A DNA stretch of 64,000 nucleotides from SCUD01 sp036824505 (GCA_036824505.1 DAITAA010000009.1:1-64000); one strand, 5' to 3'. Positions 44,647-53,597 are shown, numbered from the stretch's first letter. The notes: a model not told the origin generated them from the sequence alone. Numbers and translations: made by a program.

Positions 44647-45252
44647 ATGCGGGCTGAAGCAGGCGATATTGCGCTGGTTCGTCGCGTGCAGAAAGGCGAC
44701 AAGTCGGCTTTCGATGCGCTCGTATTAAAGTACCAGCACAAGGTACTGAAGCTGGTGCAACGTTACGTGCGCAACCCGGCGGATGCCGAGGACATCGCGC
44801 AGGAGGCCTTCATCAAGGCCTATCGTGCGTTGCCGGCATTCCGCGGAGACAGCGCGTTCTACACCTGGCTGTACCGGATCGCCATCAATACGGCGAAGAA
44901 TGCGCTGGTCGCGAACCGGCGCAGGCCGATCTCCTACGATCTCGATCCGCAGGACGGATCGCAGGTCCAGGCGCACGCAAGGCTTTCGGATACAGAGACA
45001 CCCGAGGCGCTTGCGTTGACCGAGGAGATCCGGCGGACGGTCAATGAAGCCATCGAGGCCCTGCCGGACGATCTGCGACTCGCGATCGTGCTGCGTGAAC
45101 TCGAGGGCCTCAGTTACGAGGACATTGCGAAGACTATGGAATGCCCGGTTGGAACCGTACGGTCGAGGATCTTCCGGGCGCGCGAGGCGATCGACCGCGG
45201 CCTGCGAGAGGTGTTCGACGGCGGTCTCGGCCGGACGGAGATTCCTGAATGA
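44647..45252 (+). CDS. rpoE: RNA polymerase sigma factor RpoE (AlgU)
   Basis: This ECF sigma factor drives the envelope-stress response. The 201-residue product has region 2 (KGDKSAFDALVLKYQHKVLKL, key part QHKVLKLV; EDIAQEAFIKAYRALPAFRG; FYTWLYRIAINTAKN) and region 4 (LPDDLRLAIVLRELEGLSY; MECPVGTVRSRIFRAREAID). The ATG at 44647 matches the family N-terminus; an in-frame ATG at 44584 would add 21 hydrophobic residues and is not favoured. rseA overlaps the stop. Confidence 0.95.
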   Translation: MRAEAGDIALVRRVQKGDKSAFDALVLKYQHKVLKLVQRYVRNPADAEDIAQEAFIKAYRALPAFRGDSAFYTWLYRIAINTAKNALVANRRRPISYDLDPQDGSQVQAHARLSDTETPEALALTEEIRRTVNEAIEALPDDLRLAIVLRELEGLSYEDIAKTMECPVGTVRSRIFRAREAIDRGLREVFDGGLGRTEIPE

Positions 45253-45881
45253 CTGAACGGATCAAGGAGCAACTCTCGGCGTTCCTGGACGGTGAACTGC
45301 CGGAGCCGGAGTCGGCGCTGCTGCTGAAGAGGCTGGAGCGTGACGACGATTTGCGCGCCGCCCTGTCGCGTTACTCGCTGATCGGCGCGGTGCTGCGTAA
45401 TGACGGCGACATACCTGCCGCGCGACAGGTTGCCGCACGGGTCAGTGCGGCGATTGCGCGTGAGCCGGCCGGTCGCATGGCAGTGTCGACATTCCGGCCC
45501 GCGGCGGTGCTGCGGCCGATTGCCGGTGTGGCGGTGGCTGCGGGTGTCGCAGCGCTCGCGCTGCTGCTCATGCATCAGTTCGACGCAAGAGATCCAGGCC
45601 AGCCGGTGCCGGTTCTGGCGCAGGAAGCGAGTGGTCCGGTCGAGCCGGTTCTGGCCACCGCGGATCCGGTTGAAGCACCTTCCCGTTCATACACGACGCC
45701 CGCTGCAGCCGATGGACCCGGCGGCCTGCCGGCGGCCCAGTTCGCCAACTACCTCGTGGCGCACAGCAATTACGCGTCTCCGCTGGTCCGGCGCAGCGTC
45801 GTGACCGGTCTAATTGCCGCACCGCAGGAACGCGCTGTCAGCGACGTGCCGGCGGGCGAGAGCGCCCGGACCGGTCAGTGA
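45249..45881 (+). CDS. rseA: anti-sigma-E factor RseA (MucA)
   Basis: RseA is an inner-membrane anti-sigma factor that holds RpoE until cut by DegS and then RseP. The 210-residue product has an N-terminal anti-sigma domain (residues 1-75, with LSAFLDGELPE and the LRRYSLIG-like SRYSLIGAVLRND), one transmembrane helix at about 87-109 and a periplasmic tail that includes AQFANYLVAHSNYASPL, the RseB-binding region of MucA-type proteins. The ATG overlaps the rpoE stop. Confidence 0.93.
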   Translation: MTERIKEQLSAFLDGELPEPESALLLKRLERDDDLRAALSRYSLIGAVLRNDGDIPAARQVAARVSAAIAREPAGRMAVSTFRPAAVLRPIAGVAVAAGVAALALLLMHQFDARDPGQPVPVLAQEASGPVEPVLATADPVEAPSRSYTTPAAADGPGGLPAAQFANYLVAHSNYASPLVRRSVVTGLIAAPQERAVSDVPAGESARTGQ

Positions 45882-46840
45882 ATATCCGGCGTGCATTGGC
45901 ATCAGCTGCGCTGCTGATCGCATTGCCGGCAGCGGCAGACGAGGGTCAGGAATGGCTCGATCGAATGGCCGTCGCACTGGCCAGCTCGAGTTATTCCGGC
46001 GAGTTCGTCTGCGAATCAGCCGGGCGCGCCGAACGCCTGCGCATCGTGCACCGGGTCAAGGATGGGGCAGTTGCGGAACGCCTGGTATCGTTGTCCGGCA
46101 ATGGGCGTGAACAAGTCCGTGACGGAGACGAGGTGGTCGTCTACCTGCCGGACCAGAAGCTCGCAATCATCGAGCGGCGGCCCCAGGGCAGTGACCTGAT
46201 GGGCGCACTGCCGCAGTTTGGCGGTGAATTCCGGCCCTGGTATGAAATCAGTTATGTGGGACGTGAAGTGGCGCTGCTGGGTCCTGCGGCAGTCGTCGTG
46301 GTGCGGCCGCGTGACGGCTACCGATTTGGCTATCGCCTGTGGATCGATGAAGCCACCCACATGCCGGTGCGGAGCGAGTTGTCGGACGCCGCAAACCGTG
46401 TGATCGAGCGCGTGCGCTTTACGCGCCTTGAGCTCGACGATGCCATTGCAGATGAAGCATTCGAGCCCGATCTCGACCGCGCGAAACTGCGCTGGGTTCG
46501 TCAGGCGCAGCAGGCGGCGGATGCCGTGCCTGCCTGGCGCGCGGCGCGGATGCCGCCGGGCTTCAGACTCTCGGTCAGCGGACTGCAGGCCATGGCCGGC
46601 AGCAGCTCGCCCGTCAGTCATCTGGTCTTTTCGGACGGGCTGGCATCGGTGTCGGTGTTCATCGAAATGCCGGCGCCTGGCAAGGCGCCGTTCACCGGGT
46701 CAGGGCGTTCCGGCGTCGCTTCCGCGTTTTCGACGGTCGTACAGGGTCATCAGGTCACGGTAATCGGCGAAGTGCCGCCGGCTACGTTGCAGTACATCGC
46801 CACCGGACTCACGCCCGCAGCGCCGGAATCAGATCGCTGA
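45878..46840 (+). CDS. rseB: sigma-E regulatory protein RseB (MucB)
   Basis: RseB is a periplasmic protein that shields RseA from DegS until it senses lipid or LPS intermediates. The 320-residue product has a signal peptide ending AAA-DE, a large LolA/B-like domain (QEWLDRMAVALASSSYSGEFV to about residue 210) and a smaller C-terminal domain (VSHLVFSDGLASVSVFIE). The start is a GTG overlapping the rseA stop. The protease gene mucD/degP, often next, is missing. Confidence 0.93.
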   Translation: MNIRRALASAALLIALPAAADEGQEWLDRMAVALASSSYSGEFVCESAGRAERLRIVHRVKDGAVAERLVSLSGNGREQVRDGDEVVVYLPDQKLAIIERRPQGSDLMGALPQFGGEFRPWYEISYVGREVALLGPAAVVVVRPRDGYRFGYRLWIDEATHMPVRSELSDAANRVIERVRFTRLELDDAIADEAFEPDLDRAKLRWVRQAQQAADAVPAWRAARMPPGFRLSVSGLQAMAGSSSPVSHLVFSDGLASVSVFIEMPAPGKAPFTGSGRSGVASAFSTVVQGHQVTVIGEVPPATLQYIATGLTPAAPESDR

Positions 46841-46857
46841 AGCGGCAGTCAGGCGCG

Positions 46858-47100
46858 ATGACCGAGCGGCAGTTTGTGGTCTACAGCCGCGAGAATTGCC
46901 CGTTGTGTGATGAATTCATCGCCGAACTGGTGCGCCTTCTTGCGCCCTTCAATGAAACTATCGACGTGCGCGATGTCGACGCCGATCCGTTGGCGCAAAG
47001 GCGCTATGGCCTCAAGATTCCGGTGCTCACCGTGGATGGCAGCCTGGTCTGCCATGGATGCCTGGATGCCGCCGCGGTCACGCGGTTGCTGGCGCACTGA
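46858..47100 (+). CDS. glutaredoxin-like (DUF836) thiol protein
   Basis: This 80-residue thioredoxin-fold protein has a redox motif CPLC (Cys14, Cys17) and the cis-Pro55 in LKIPVLTVDG, and a second pair CHGC near the C-terminus. Members of this family sit before lepA in many Gammaproteobacteria; the partner is unknown. The ATG is 17 bases after rseB and the stop is followed by the lepA promoter. Confidence 0.88.
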   Translation: MTERQFVVYSRENCPLCDEFIAELVRLLAPFNETIDVRDVDADPLAQRRYGLKIPVLTVDGSLVCHGCLDAAAVTRLLAH

Positions 47101-47120
47101 ACGGACCCTGCGCCGGCCGC

Positions 47121-47129
47121 TGCTATAAT
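47121..47129 (+). promoter_or_regulatory. extended -10 promoter of lepA
   Basis: TGC-TATAAT is a perfect extended -10. The start of transcription should fall at about 47136, giving a leader of about 45 bases with a small hairpin. No good -35 is seen, which the TG extension can compensate. Confidence 0.65.
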
Positions 47130-47139
47130 GAAAGATTCC

Positions 47140-47155
47140 CCGGACGCCTGTCCGG
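47140..47155 (+). repeat. hairpin in the lepA leader
   Basis: CCGGAC (47140-47145) and GTCCGG (47150-47155) pair around the loop GCCT. No T-run follows. It sits at the 5' end of the predicted lepA transcript and might protect it or affect initiation. Confidence 0.4.
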
Positions 47156-47180
47156 TCACTGAGCGTCCGATCTCCCCTTG

Positions 47181-48968
47181 ATGCAGAACATCCGCAATTT
47201 TTCCATCATCGCGCATGTCGATCATGGCAAGTCCACTCTGGCCGATCGGCTGATCCAGGTCTGCGGCGGCCTGGAAGCGCGCGAGATGCAGGAACAGGTG
47301 CTCGATTCGATGGATCTCGAGCGCGAGCGTGGCATCACGATCAAGGCCCAGTCCGTCATGCTGCATTACCGCGCCGCCGACGGCGTGGAGTACCAGCTGA
47401 ATTTCATTGATACGCCGGGTCATGTGGATTTCTCCTATGAAGTGTCGCGTTCCCTCGCTGCCTGCGAGGGCGCGCTGCTGGTGGTCGATGCCGCGCAGGG
47501 GGTCGAGGCGCAGAGCGTCGCGAATTGCTACACGGCGCTCGAGCAGGGCCTCGAGGTGGTCCCGGTCATCAACAAGATCGACCTGCCCTCGGCGGATCCG
47601 GAACGCGTGATCAGGGAGATCGAGGAGATCATCGGCATCGAGGCGAAGAATGCGATCCGCGTCAGCGCCAAGACCGGGGAGAATGTCGACCTGCTGCTGG
47701 AGGAGCTGGTGCGACGCATTCCGCAGCCGCGCGGTGACGCCGGTGCGCCGCTGCAGGCGCTGATCGTCGATTCCTGGTTCGACAACTACGTCGGAGTCGT
47801 GTCGCTCGTGCGGGTTGTCAATGGCGCACTGAAGCGCAATGACCGGATCCGGATCATGTCGACCGGCCGAAGCTGGCAAGTCGACCAGGTCGGCCGCTTC
47901 ACGCCGAAGCGAATCGAAGCGCAGGTACTGGAGACCGGCGAAGTCGGCTGGGTGGTCGCGGGCATCAAGGAGATCGACGGCGCTCCCGTCGGGGACACGA
48001 TCACGCATGAATCGCGGCCCTGCGACAAGCCGTTGCCGGGCTTCAAGACGGTGCAGCCGCGCGTGTTCGCGGGCATGTTCCCGGTGCAGAGCGAGCAGTA
48101 CGAGGCGTTTCGCGACGCCCTGCAAAAACTGAAGCTCAACGATTCCTCACTGCATTTCGAGCCCGAGGTGTCCACGGCACTCGGGTTCGGCTTCCGCTGC
48201 GGCTTTCTCGGCCTTCTGCACATGGACATCGTGCAGGAGCGACTCGAGCGGGAATACGGCCTCCACCTGGTCACCAGCGCGCCGACCGTCATTTATGAAG
48301 TCGTCGAGCCTGGCGGGAGGATTTCCCTGGTGGACAATCCGTCGAAGCTGCCCGCCGCGATCGAGGAACTGCGCGAGCCGATCATCCTGGCAAATATCCT
48401 GGTGCCGCCGGAGCACGTGGGTCCGGTGATCAAGCTGTGCCAGGAGAAACGCGGTACCCAGAAGAAGATGCTGCAACTAGGCACCCAGATGTCGCTGCAG
48501 TACGAATTGCCGCTGGCCGAAGTGGTGCTCGATTTCTTCGACCGGCTGAAGTCTGCCAGTCGCGGCTATGCGTCGTTCGACTACGAGTTCAGCCATTTCC
48601 AGCGGGCGCCGCTCGCCAGGCTGGACTTGCTGATAAACGGAGACCGCGTGGATGCGCTGTCGATGATCGTGCATCGTGAGACCGCTTATCACCGCGGCCG
48701 CGAGCTCGTGGACAAGATGCAGGAACTGATTCCGCGCCAGATGTTCGAAGTCGCGATCCAGGCGGCGATCGGCGGTCAGATCATTGCCCGGGCATCAGTG
48801 AAGGCGTTGCGCAAGAATGTACTGGCAAAATGCTACGGTGGCGACGTGACCCGAAAGCGCAAGCTGCTCGAGAAGCAGAAGGCGGGCAAGAAACGCATGA
48901 AGCAGTTCGGCACGGTTGAAATACCGCAGGAGGCATTCCTGGCGGTGCTGCAGGTCGGCAAGAAGTGA
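47181..48968 (+). CDS. lepA: elongation factor 4 (LepA)
   Basis: LepA is a ribosome-bound GTPase that affects 30S biogenesis and initiation. The 595-residue product has the G1 motif AHVDHGKST, G3 DTPGHVDFSYEV, G4 NKIDLP, EF-G-like domains and the unique C-terminal domain with KCYGGDVTRKRKLLEKQKAGKKRMK (key part YGGDVTRKRKLLEKQK). The ATG at 47181 follows a TTG that could also be used. lepB follows by 16 bases. Confidence 0.96.
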   Translation: MQNIRNFSIIAHVDHGKSTLADRLIQVCGGLEAREMQEQVLDSMDLERERGITIKAQSVMLHYRAADGVEYQLNFIDTPGHVDFSYEVSRSLAACEGALLVVDAAQGVEAQSVANCYTALEQGLEVVPVINKIDLPSADPERVIREIEEIIGIEAKNAIRVSAKTGENVDLLLEELVRRIPQPRGDAGAPLQALIVDSWFDNYVGVVSLVRVVNGALKRNDRIRIMSTGRSWQVDQVGRFTPKRIEAQVLETGEVGWVVAGIKEIDGAPVGDTITHESRPCDKPLPGFKTVQPRVFAGMFPVQSEQYEAFRDALQKLKLNDSSLHFEPEVSTALGFGFRCGFLGLLHMDIVQERLEREYGLHLVTSAPTVIYEVVEPGGRISLVDNPSKLPAAIEELREPIILANILVPPEHVGPVIKLCQEKRGTQKKMLQLGTQMSLQYELPLAEVVLDFFDRLKSASRGYASFDYEFSHFQRAPLARLDLLINGDRVDALSMIVHRETAYHRGRELVDKMQELIPRQMFEVAIQAAIGGQIIARASVKALRKNVLAKCYGGDVTRKRKLLEKQKAGKKRMKQFGTVEIPQEAFLAVLQVGKK

Positions 48969-48984
48969 AATCCGGGAGCTCCTA

Positions 48985-49767
48985 ATGGTGTTCGATTTTT
49001 CGTTTGTGCTGGTGGCGTTGGCGCTGGTGACGGGCCTGATCTGGGGCGTCGACCACTGGCTATTCGCACCGCGCCGCGCTGCCCGTGGCAAGGCCAAGGA
49101 GCCGCTGCTGGTCGATTACTCACGCTCGTTCTTCCCGGTGATCGTGATCGTGCTGCTGCTGCGCTCCTTTCTGTACGAGCCATTCCGGATCCCGTCGGAT
49201 TCGATGATGCCGACGCTGGTCCAGGGCGATTTCATCTTCGTGAACAAGTGGCGCTATGGGCTGCGCCTGCCGGTTGCGAACTGGAAAGTGCTCGCGATCG
49301 GCAAACCTGTGCGCGGCGACGTCATGGTGTTTCGCAAGCCCACGGATCCGTCGGTGGTACTGATCAAGAGGCTCGTCGGTCTTCCCGGTGACACGATTCG
49401 CGTGGTCGGCTCGCAGATCTACGTGAATGGCACGGCAAACGAGATTGTGCCCGGCGAGCTATACTCCGGGCCCAAGAGCGAACTGTATTCGTTCTCGCGG
49501 GTCGGCGAGGAGCGGTTTGACGGCGTACGGCACGCCATCATGCTGGATCCGGTGCGCCCCGGCATGGATGGCGAGTGGCGCGTGCCGGAGGGCCGTTTCT
49601 TCATGATGGGTGACAACCGCAACAACAGCCGTGACAGCCGCTTTGCCGATGTCGGCTATGTGCCGGAAGAGAATGTCATCGGCAAGGCGGAGGCGATCTG
49701 GCTGTCGTTCAATCCGGAGCCGGGCTCGATCCTGCTCTGGGAACGCATCGGCACAGGGATTCGGTAA
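48985..49767 (+). CDS. lepB: signal peptidase I
   Basis: LepB removes signal peptides from exported proteins such as BamA, Skp and RseB encoded here. The 260-residue product has two N-terminal transmembrane segments (FVLVALALVTGLIWG; FFPVIVIVLLLRSF), the catalytic Ser73 in IPSDSMMPTL and the general-base Lys128 in VVLIKRLVGLPGD, and box E GDNRNNSRDSR. GGGAG lies 8 bases before the ATG. Confidence 0.96.
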   Translation: MVFDFSFVLVALALVTGLIWGVDHWLFAPRRAARGKAKEPLLVDYSRSFFPVIVIVLLLRSFLYEPFRIPSDSMMPTLVQGDFIFVNKWRYGLRLPVANWKVLAIGKPVRGDVMVFRKPTDPSVVLIKRLVGLPGDTIRVVGSQIYVNGTANEIVPGELYSGPKSELYSFSRVGEERFDGVRHAIMLDPVRPGMDGEWRVPEGRFFMMGDNRNNSRDSRFADVGYVPEENVIGKAEAIWLSFNPEPGSILLWERIGTGIR

Positions 49768-49778
49768 GGAGGCAGCGT

Positions 49779-50150
49779 ATGCAAGACAGACAGCGTGGCA
49801 TGACATTCATCGGGATCCTGATTCTGGTCGTCGTGGTCGGAGCCTGGGTCTACGCCGGCATACGTCTGGTGCCAAAATACCTCGAATACGTACGCGTCGC
49901 GTCGACACTCGAGAAGGTGCGCGATGAGTTCGAATCGAACCCGGGTTCGACCGAGTCCATGCTGCGCACGGCCATCGAGCGCCATTTTGATATCGAGATG
50001 GTCGAGGTCATCGACGCGAGGGACGTCGAGATCAAGAAGGAAGACGGGGTCTACTCCTTGCGCGCCAACTATGAAGACACCGTGCCGCTCGTTTACAACG
50101 TGTCATTCCTGTTGACGTTCGACAAGACCGTCGAGGTCGCTGCGCGCTGA
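49779..50150 (+). CDS. DUF4845 membrane-anchored protein
   Basis: This 123-residue protein belongs to DUF4845, found between lepB and rnc in many Gamma- and Betaproteobacteria; its function is unknown. It begins with a pilin-like RQRGMTFIGILILVVVVGAW hydrophobic stretch (Gly followed by MTFIG, without Glu5), then RLVPKYLEYVRVASTLEKV and a beta-rich C-terminus. AAGGAGG precedes the ATG. The resemblance to a class III leader may be coincidental. Confidence 0.87.
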   Translation: MQDRQRGMTFIGILILVVVVGAWVYAGIRLVPKYLEYVRVASTLEKVRDEFESNPGSTESMLRTAIERHFDIEMVEVIDARDVEIKKEDGVYSLRANYEDTVPLVYNVSFLLTFDKTVEVAAR

Positions 50151-50169
50151 GCCGCGCTGCGGGCGAGGC

Positions 50170-50853
50170 GTGGATCCCGCCGGCTGGCTGCAAGAGCGAC
50201 TGGGCTGCCGATTTGCGGACAGCGGGCTTCTGGTTCAGGCGCTGACCCACCGCAGCGCCGGGCCGAACAACAACGAGCGACTTGAGTACCTTGGCGATGC
50301 GGTGCTGTCATTTGTCGTCGCCGAAATGCTTTTCGAAGCCTTCCCTGAAGCCAGTGAAGGCGAACTCTCGCGCTACCGGGCCAGCCTCGTCAGTGGTGAT
50401 GTACTGGCCGCTCTGGCGCTGGAGCTGGGCCTCGGTGCGCAACTGCGCCTCGGCGAAGGGGAACTCAAGTCTGGTGGCCAGCGGCGCGCCTCGATCCTCT
50501 CCGACGCGCTTGAGGCACTGATCGGGGCCATCTACCTGGACCAGGGGTTCGCTGCGGCGCGCGCGGTTTCGTCGCGCCTGCTCAGTCGGCGCCTGGCAGA
50601 ACTGCCCGGCGCCTCTGAACTGAAGGACGCCAAGACGCGCCTGCAGGAATGGCTGCAGGCGCGCGGTCTTGCGCTTCCCGAATACAGGGTACTCGAGATT
50701 TCCGGGCAGCCTCACGAGCAGCTTTTCCGGGTGCGCTGCGATGTCGGCGAGCTCGCGATCGCGGCAGAGGCTGAGGGCAGCACGCGGCGGCGCGCGGAGC
50801 AGGAGGCCGCATCGCTGGTGCTCGGAAATCCGGCCCTGCAGGCGCAGCGGTGA
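50170..50853 (+). CDS. rnc: ribonuclease III
   Basis: RNase III cuts double-stranded RNA in rRNA and mRNA processing. The 227-residue product has the signature NERLEYLGDAVLSFV with Glu39 and Asp43, a second metal site in ILSDALEALIGAIYLD, and a C-terminal double-stranded RNA-binding domain (KDAKTRLQEWLQARGL to the end). The start is a GTG at 50170. era overlaps the stop. Confidence 0.95.
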   Translation: MDPAGWLQERLGCRFADSGLLVQALTHRSAGPNNNERLEYLGDAVLSFVVAEMLFEAFPEASEGELSRYRASLVSGDVLAALALELGLGAQLRLGEGELKSGGQRRASILSDALEALIGAIYLDQGFAAARAVSSRLLSRRLAELPGASELKDAKTRLQEWLQARGLALPEYRVLEISGQPHEQLFRVRCDVGELAIAAEAEGSTRRRAEQEAASLVLGNPALQAQR

Positions 50854-51755
50854 ACGCGGAGATTGCGCACCGGTGCGGCACGGTCGTGCTGGCGGGCCGG
50901 CCAAATGTCGGCAAGTCCACGCTGCTGAACGCGCTTGTCGGCCAGAAACTCAGCATCGTCACGCCCAAGTCGCAGACCACCCGTCAGCGCATCGCGGGCG
51001 TGCTGACACGGCGGGGAGCGCAGCTGGTCCTGCATGACACGCCGGGTTTTGGCGCAGCCTCCGGAAGGCGCCTGAATCAGGCGATGCATCGCGAGGCGGT
51101 CGCCGCCATTGCGGCAGCGGATGCAGCGGTGCTGGTCACGGAGGCAACGCGCTGGACGGCGGAAGACGAAGCTGTGCTCGCGCAGCTCGCCGCGGGCGGC
51201 GCACCAATCGTCGTTGCAGTCAACAAGATCGACCGGGTGCGACCAAAGGAACGCCTGCTGCCCTTTCTCGAGACGCTTTCCGGTCGCCATCCATTTGCGG
51301 CCATCGTGCCTGTTTCGGCACTGCGCGGCGAGAATCTCGAGCGGCTCGTCGATGCACTGATCGCACTGCTGCCGGCTGCGGCGCCTTTGTACCCGGCTGA
51401 CCAGGTGACTGATCGCAGTGAACGGTTCATGGCTGCGGAGATCCTGCGTGAGAAACTGATGCTCGCACTGCACGATGAATTGCCCTACGGCATCGCGGTG
51501 GAAATTGAGCGGTTCGAGGACACGCCGGACGGAAGGGTGGAGATCGATGCCGTTATCTGGGTCGAACGCGAGGGACAGAGGAAGATCGTCATCGGTTCCA
51601 AAGGTGAGGGCCTGAAAGCCATCGGGCACGCTGCACGAATGGATCTGAATGAGCTGCTCGGACGGCGCGTGCACCTGTCGACCTGGGTCAAGCTTCGTGA
51701 AGGCTGGACCGACGATGCCGGCATGCTTCGCCAGCTCGGGCATGAGCCGCCATGA
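50850..51755 (+). CDS. era: GTPase Era
   Basis: Era binds the 3' end of 16S rRNA and couples ribosome maturation to growth. The 301-residue product has G1 GRPNVGKSTLLN, G3 HDTPGFG, G4 NKIDRV and a C-terminal KH domain (VIWVEREGQRKIVIGSKGEGLKAIG, key part KIVIGSKGE). The GTG start overlaps the rnc stop; recO overlaps its end. Confidence 0.96.
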   Translation: MNAEIAHRCGTVVLAGRPNVGKSTLLNALVGQKLSIVTPKSQTTRQRIAGVLTRRGAQLVLHDTPGFGAASGRRLNQAMHREAVAAIAAADAAVLVTEATRWTAEDEAVLAQLAAGGAPIVVAVNKIDRVRPKERLLPFLETLSGRHPFAAIVPVSALRGENLERLVDALIALLPAAAPLYPADQVTDRSERFMAAEILREKLMLALHDELPYGIAVEIERFEDTPDGRVEIDAVIWVEREGQRKIVIGSKGEGLKAIGHAARMDLNELLGRRVHLSTWVKLREGWTDDAGMLRQLGHEPP

Positions 51756-52483
51756 GCGCGCCGCGACGCGTGCTGCTGGAGCCGGCCTACCTGCTGCACC
51801 ACCGGCCCTGGAGCGACACCAGCCGGATTCTCGAGTTGATGACGCGCAGTCATGGTCGCGTGACCCTGTTCGCTCGCGGCGCGCGCCGCCCGGGGTCGCC
51901 GCTGCGTGGTTTGCTGCAGCCATTCGTGCCGCTGCTCGTTTCATGGTCGGGTCGGGCGGACGGCGGTACGCTGATCGGCGCCGAGATTGGCGGTGCACTC
52001 CGCCCGCTTCCGCCCCCCCAGTTGATGAGCGGCTTCTACCTCAACGAGCTGCTGTTGCGCCTGTTGCCGAGGGAAGACCGGCATGATCGCCTGTTCGACG
52101 CCTATGCAAGCGCCATCGGTCAGCTGGCGGCCGCCACTGACCACCGGCCACTGCGGATCTTCGAATTGATACTGCTGGAAGAACTGGGCTACGGCCTCGA
52201 ACTATCGCGCGATGCAGCGACGGGCGAGCCATTGGAGCCGGATCGGTACTATCATTTCCATCCGGGCCGCGGCGCGCTGGCAGTGCGCGACGCGACCGGT
52301 GATGCGTATGCGATCCGGGGCCGCGACATGCTGGCGGTGTCCAGCCGGAAATTCGATCAGCCTGCCGCGCTTGCCGTCGCGAGGCAGATCCTGCGCAGCG
52401 CAATCGGTCACTGCCTGGACGGCCGCGGCCTGCAAAGCCGCGAAGTCATGCTGGCATTGCGCCAGCTGGAGCAGGGTGCGTGA
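51752..52483 (+). CDS. recO: DNA repair protein RecO
   Basis: RecO acts with RecR to load RecA on SSB-coated DNA. The 243-residue product has an N-terminal OB fold (LEPAYLLHHRPWSDTSRILE, GRVTLFARGARRPGSPLRGLLQPF) and a helical C-terminal part (YLNELLLRLLPREDRHDRLFDAY). The zinc-finger cysteines of Gram-positive RecO are absent, as usual in this class. It overlaps era and pdxJ. Confidence 0.93.
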   Translation: MSAPRRVLLEPAYLLHHRPWSDTSRILELMTRSHGRVTLFARGARRPGSPLRGLLQPFVPLLVSWSGRADGGTLIGAEIGGALRPLPPPQLMSGFYLNELLLRLLPREDRHDRLFDAYASAIGQLAAATDHRPLRIFELILLEELGYGLELSRDAATGEPLEPDRYYHFHPGRGALAVRDATGDAYAIRGRDMLAVSSRKFDQPAALAVARQILRSAIGHCLDGRGLQSREVMLALRQLEQGA

Positions 52484-53217
52484 GCCGGACATCCATCGAC
52501 CTCGGCGTCAATATCGATCACGTGGCCACGCTGCGGCAGGCCCGCGGCGGGCGTTCGCCTGATCCGTTGCACGCAGCTTTGACGGCCGAACAATGGGGCG
52601 CCGACAGCATCACGCTGCACCTGCGGGAGGACCGCCGTCACATCCAGGACCGTGATGTGCAGGCAATGCGCGCCGCGCTGCAGACGCGCATGAATCTCGA
52701 AATCGCGGCGACCGCGGAAATGCTCGAGATCGCGGTTCGCGTGCTGCCGGCGGATGTCTGCCTGGTGCCCGAGAAGCGCGGCGAACTGACCACAGAGGGC
52801 GGTCTCGATGTCGTGAGCCAGCAAGCCGTGATTGCAGCGGCATGCGCGCGCCTCGGCAGCGCGGGAATCCGCGTTGCGTTGTTCGTCGACCCGGATCTTG
52901 CACAGGTGGATGCGGCGGCGCGGAGCGGCGCGCCGGTCATCGAACTGCACACCGGCAGCTATTCGGGGGCGGCCGGTTCGGAGCAGGCGCGCGAGCTTGA
53001 GCGTCTGCGCGTGGCGGCGCGACACGCGACCGTTTGCGGCCTCACGGCCCACGCCGGACATGGCCTCGACTACCACAACGTGCAGCCGGTCGCTGCCATT
53101 CCGGAGCTGGCGGAACTGAATATCGGCCACGCCATCGTTGCACGGGCGCTGATATCGGGCCTCGGCCCGGCGGTCGCGGAGATGAAGCGTCTGATGCGGG
53201 AAGCACGCCGCGCATGA
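52480..53217 (+). CDS. pdxJ: pyridoxine 5'-phosphate synthase
   Basis: PdxJ makes pyridoxine 5'-phosphate from DXP and 3-amino-2-oxopropyl phosphate. The 245-residue TIM barrel has LGVNIDHVATLRQARGG, DSITLHLREDRRHIQDRD, LVPEKRGELTTEGGLDV and GLTAHAGHGLDYHNVQPVA with the phosphate site. The start is a GTG overlapping the recO stop. recO-pdxJ-acpS is a widely conserved order. Confidence 0.95.
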   Translation: MSRTSIDLGVNIDHVATLRQARGGRSPDPLHAALTAEQWGADSITLHLREDRRHIQDRDVQAMRAALQTRMNLEIAATAEMLEIAVRVLPADVCLVPEKRGELTTEGGLDVVSQQAVIAAACARLGSAGIRVALFVDPDLAQVDAAARSGAPVIELHTGSYSGAAGSEQARELERLRVAARHATVCGLTAHAGHGLDYHNVQPVAAIPELAELNIGHAIVARALISGLGPAVAEMKRLMREARRA

Positions 53218-53597
53218 TTTTCGGGATCGGCACGGACGTCGTGCGCATCGAGCGCATCGCCGCCGCATATGATCGTTTCGGTGCGCATTTCGTCGAGCGG
53301 CTGCTGCTGCCGCAGGAGCGCGCCGTGTTCGACGCCGGGCGCCGGGCGGTGCGCTTCCTGGCGATGCGCTTTGCCGCCAAGGAGGCGATCGTCAAGGCGC
53401 TCGGCACCGGATTTGGCCACGGCGTCTGGATCAGGGACGTCGGGTTTCTCGCCAATGCCTGGGGCCGCCCCGAGGTGCTGTTTTCCGCGCGCGGCCGCGC
53501 CGTGGCAGACAGACTCGGCGCCGGCGATGGTCATGTGAGCCTGACGGATGAAGCGGGCCTGGTGATTGCAGTCGCCGTGATGATGAGGAAATCGTGA
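53214..53597 (+). CDS. acpS: holo-[acyl-carrier-protein] synthase
   Basis: AcpS transfers phosphopantetheine from CoA to apo-ACP. The 127-residue product has the magnesium ligands Asp8 in GIGTDVVRIERI and Glu57 in RFAAKEAIVKALGTG, with SLTDEAGLVIAVAV at the end. The ATG overlaps the pdxJ stop; the next gene overlaps its stop as GTGA. Confidence 0.95.
   Translation: MIFGIGTDVVRIERIAAAYDRFGAHFVERLLLPQERAVFDAGRRAVRFLAMRFAAKEAIVKALGTGFGHGVWIRDVGFLANAWGRPEVLFSARGRAVADRLGAGDGHVSLTDEAGLVIAVAVMMRKS

Noticed and set aside
47140..47155. Intrinsic terminator before lepA
   Set aside because: The stem has only 6 base pairs, no T-run, and lies downstream of the lepA -10.
49779..49845. DUF4845 protein as a new pilin
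   Set aside because: The G-MTFIG start resembles a prepilin site, but Glu5 is missing and the gene is a conserved neighbour of lepB and rnc; no pilus gene is near.
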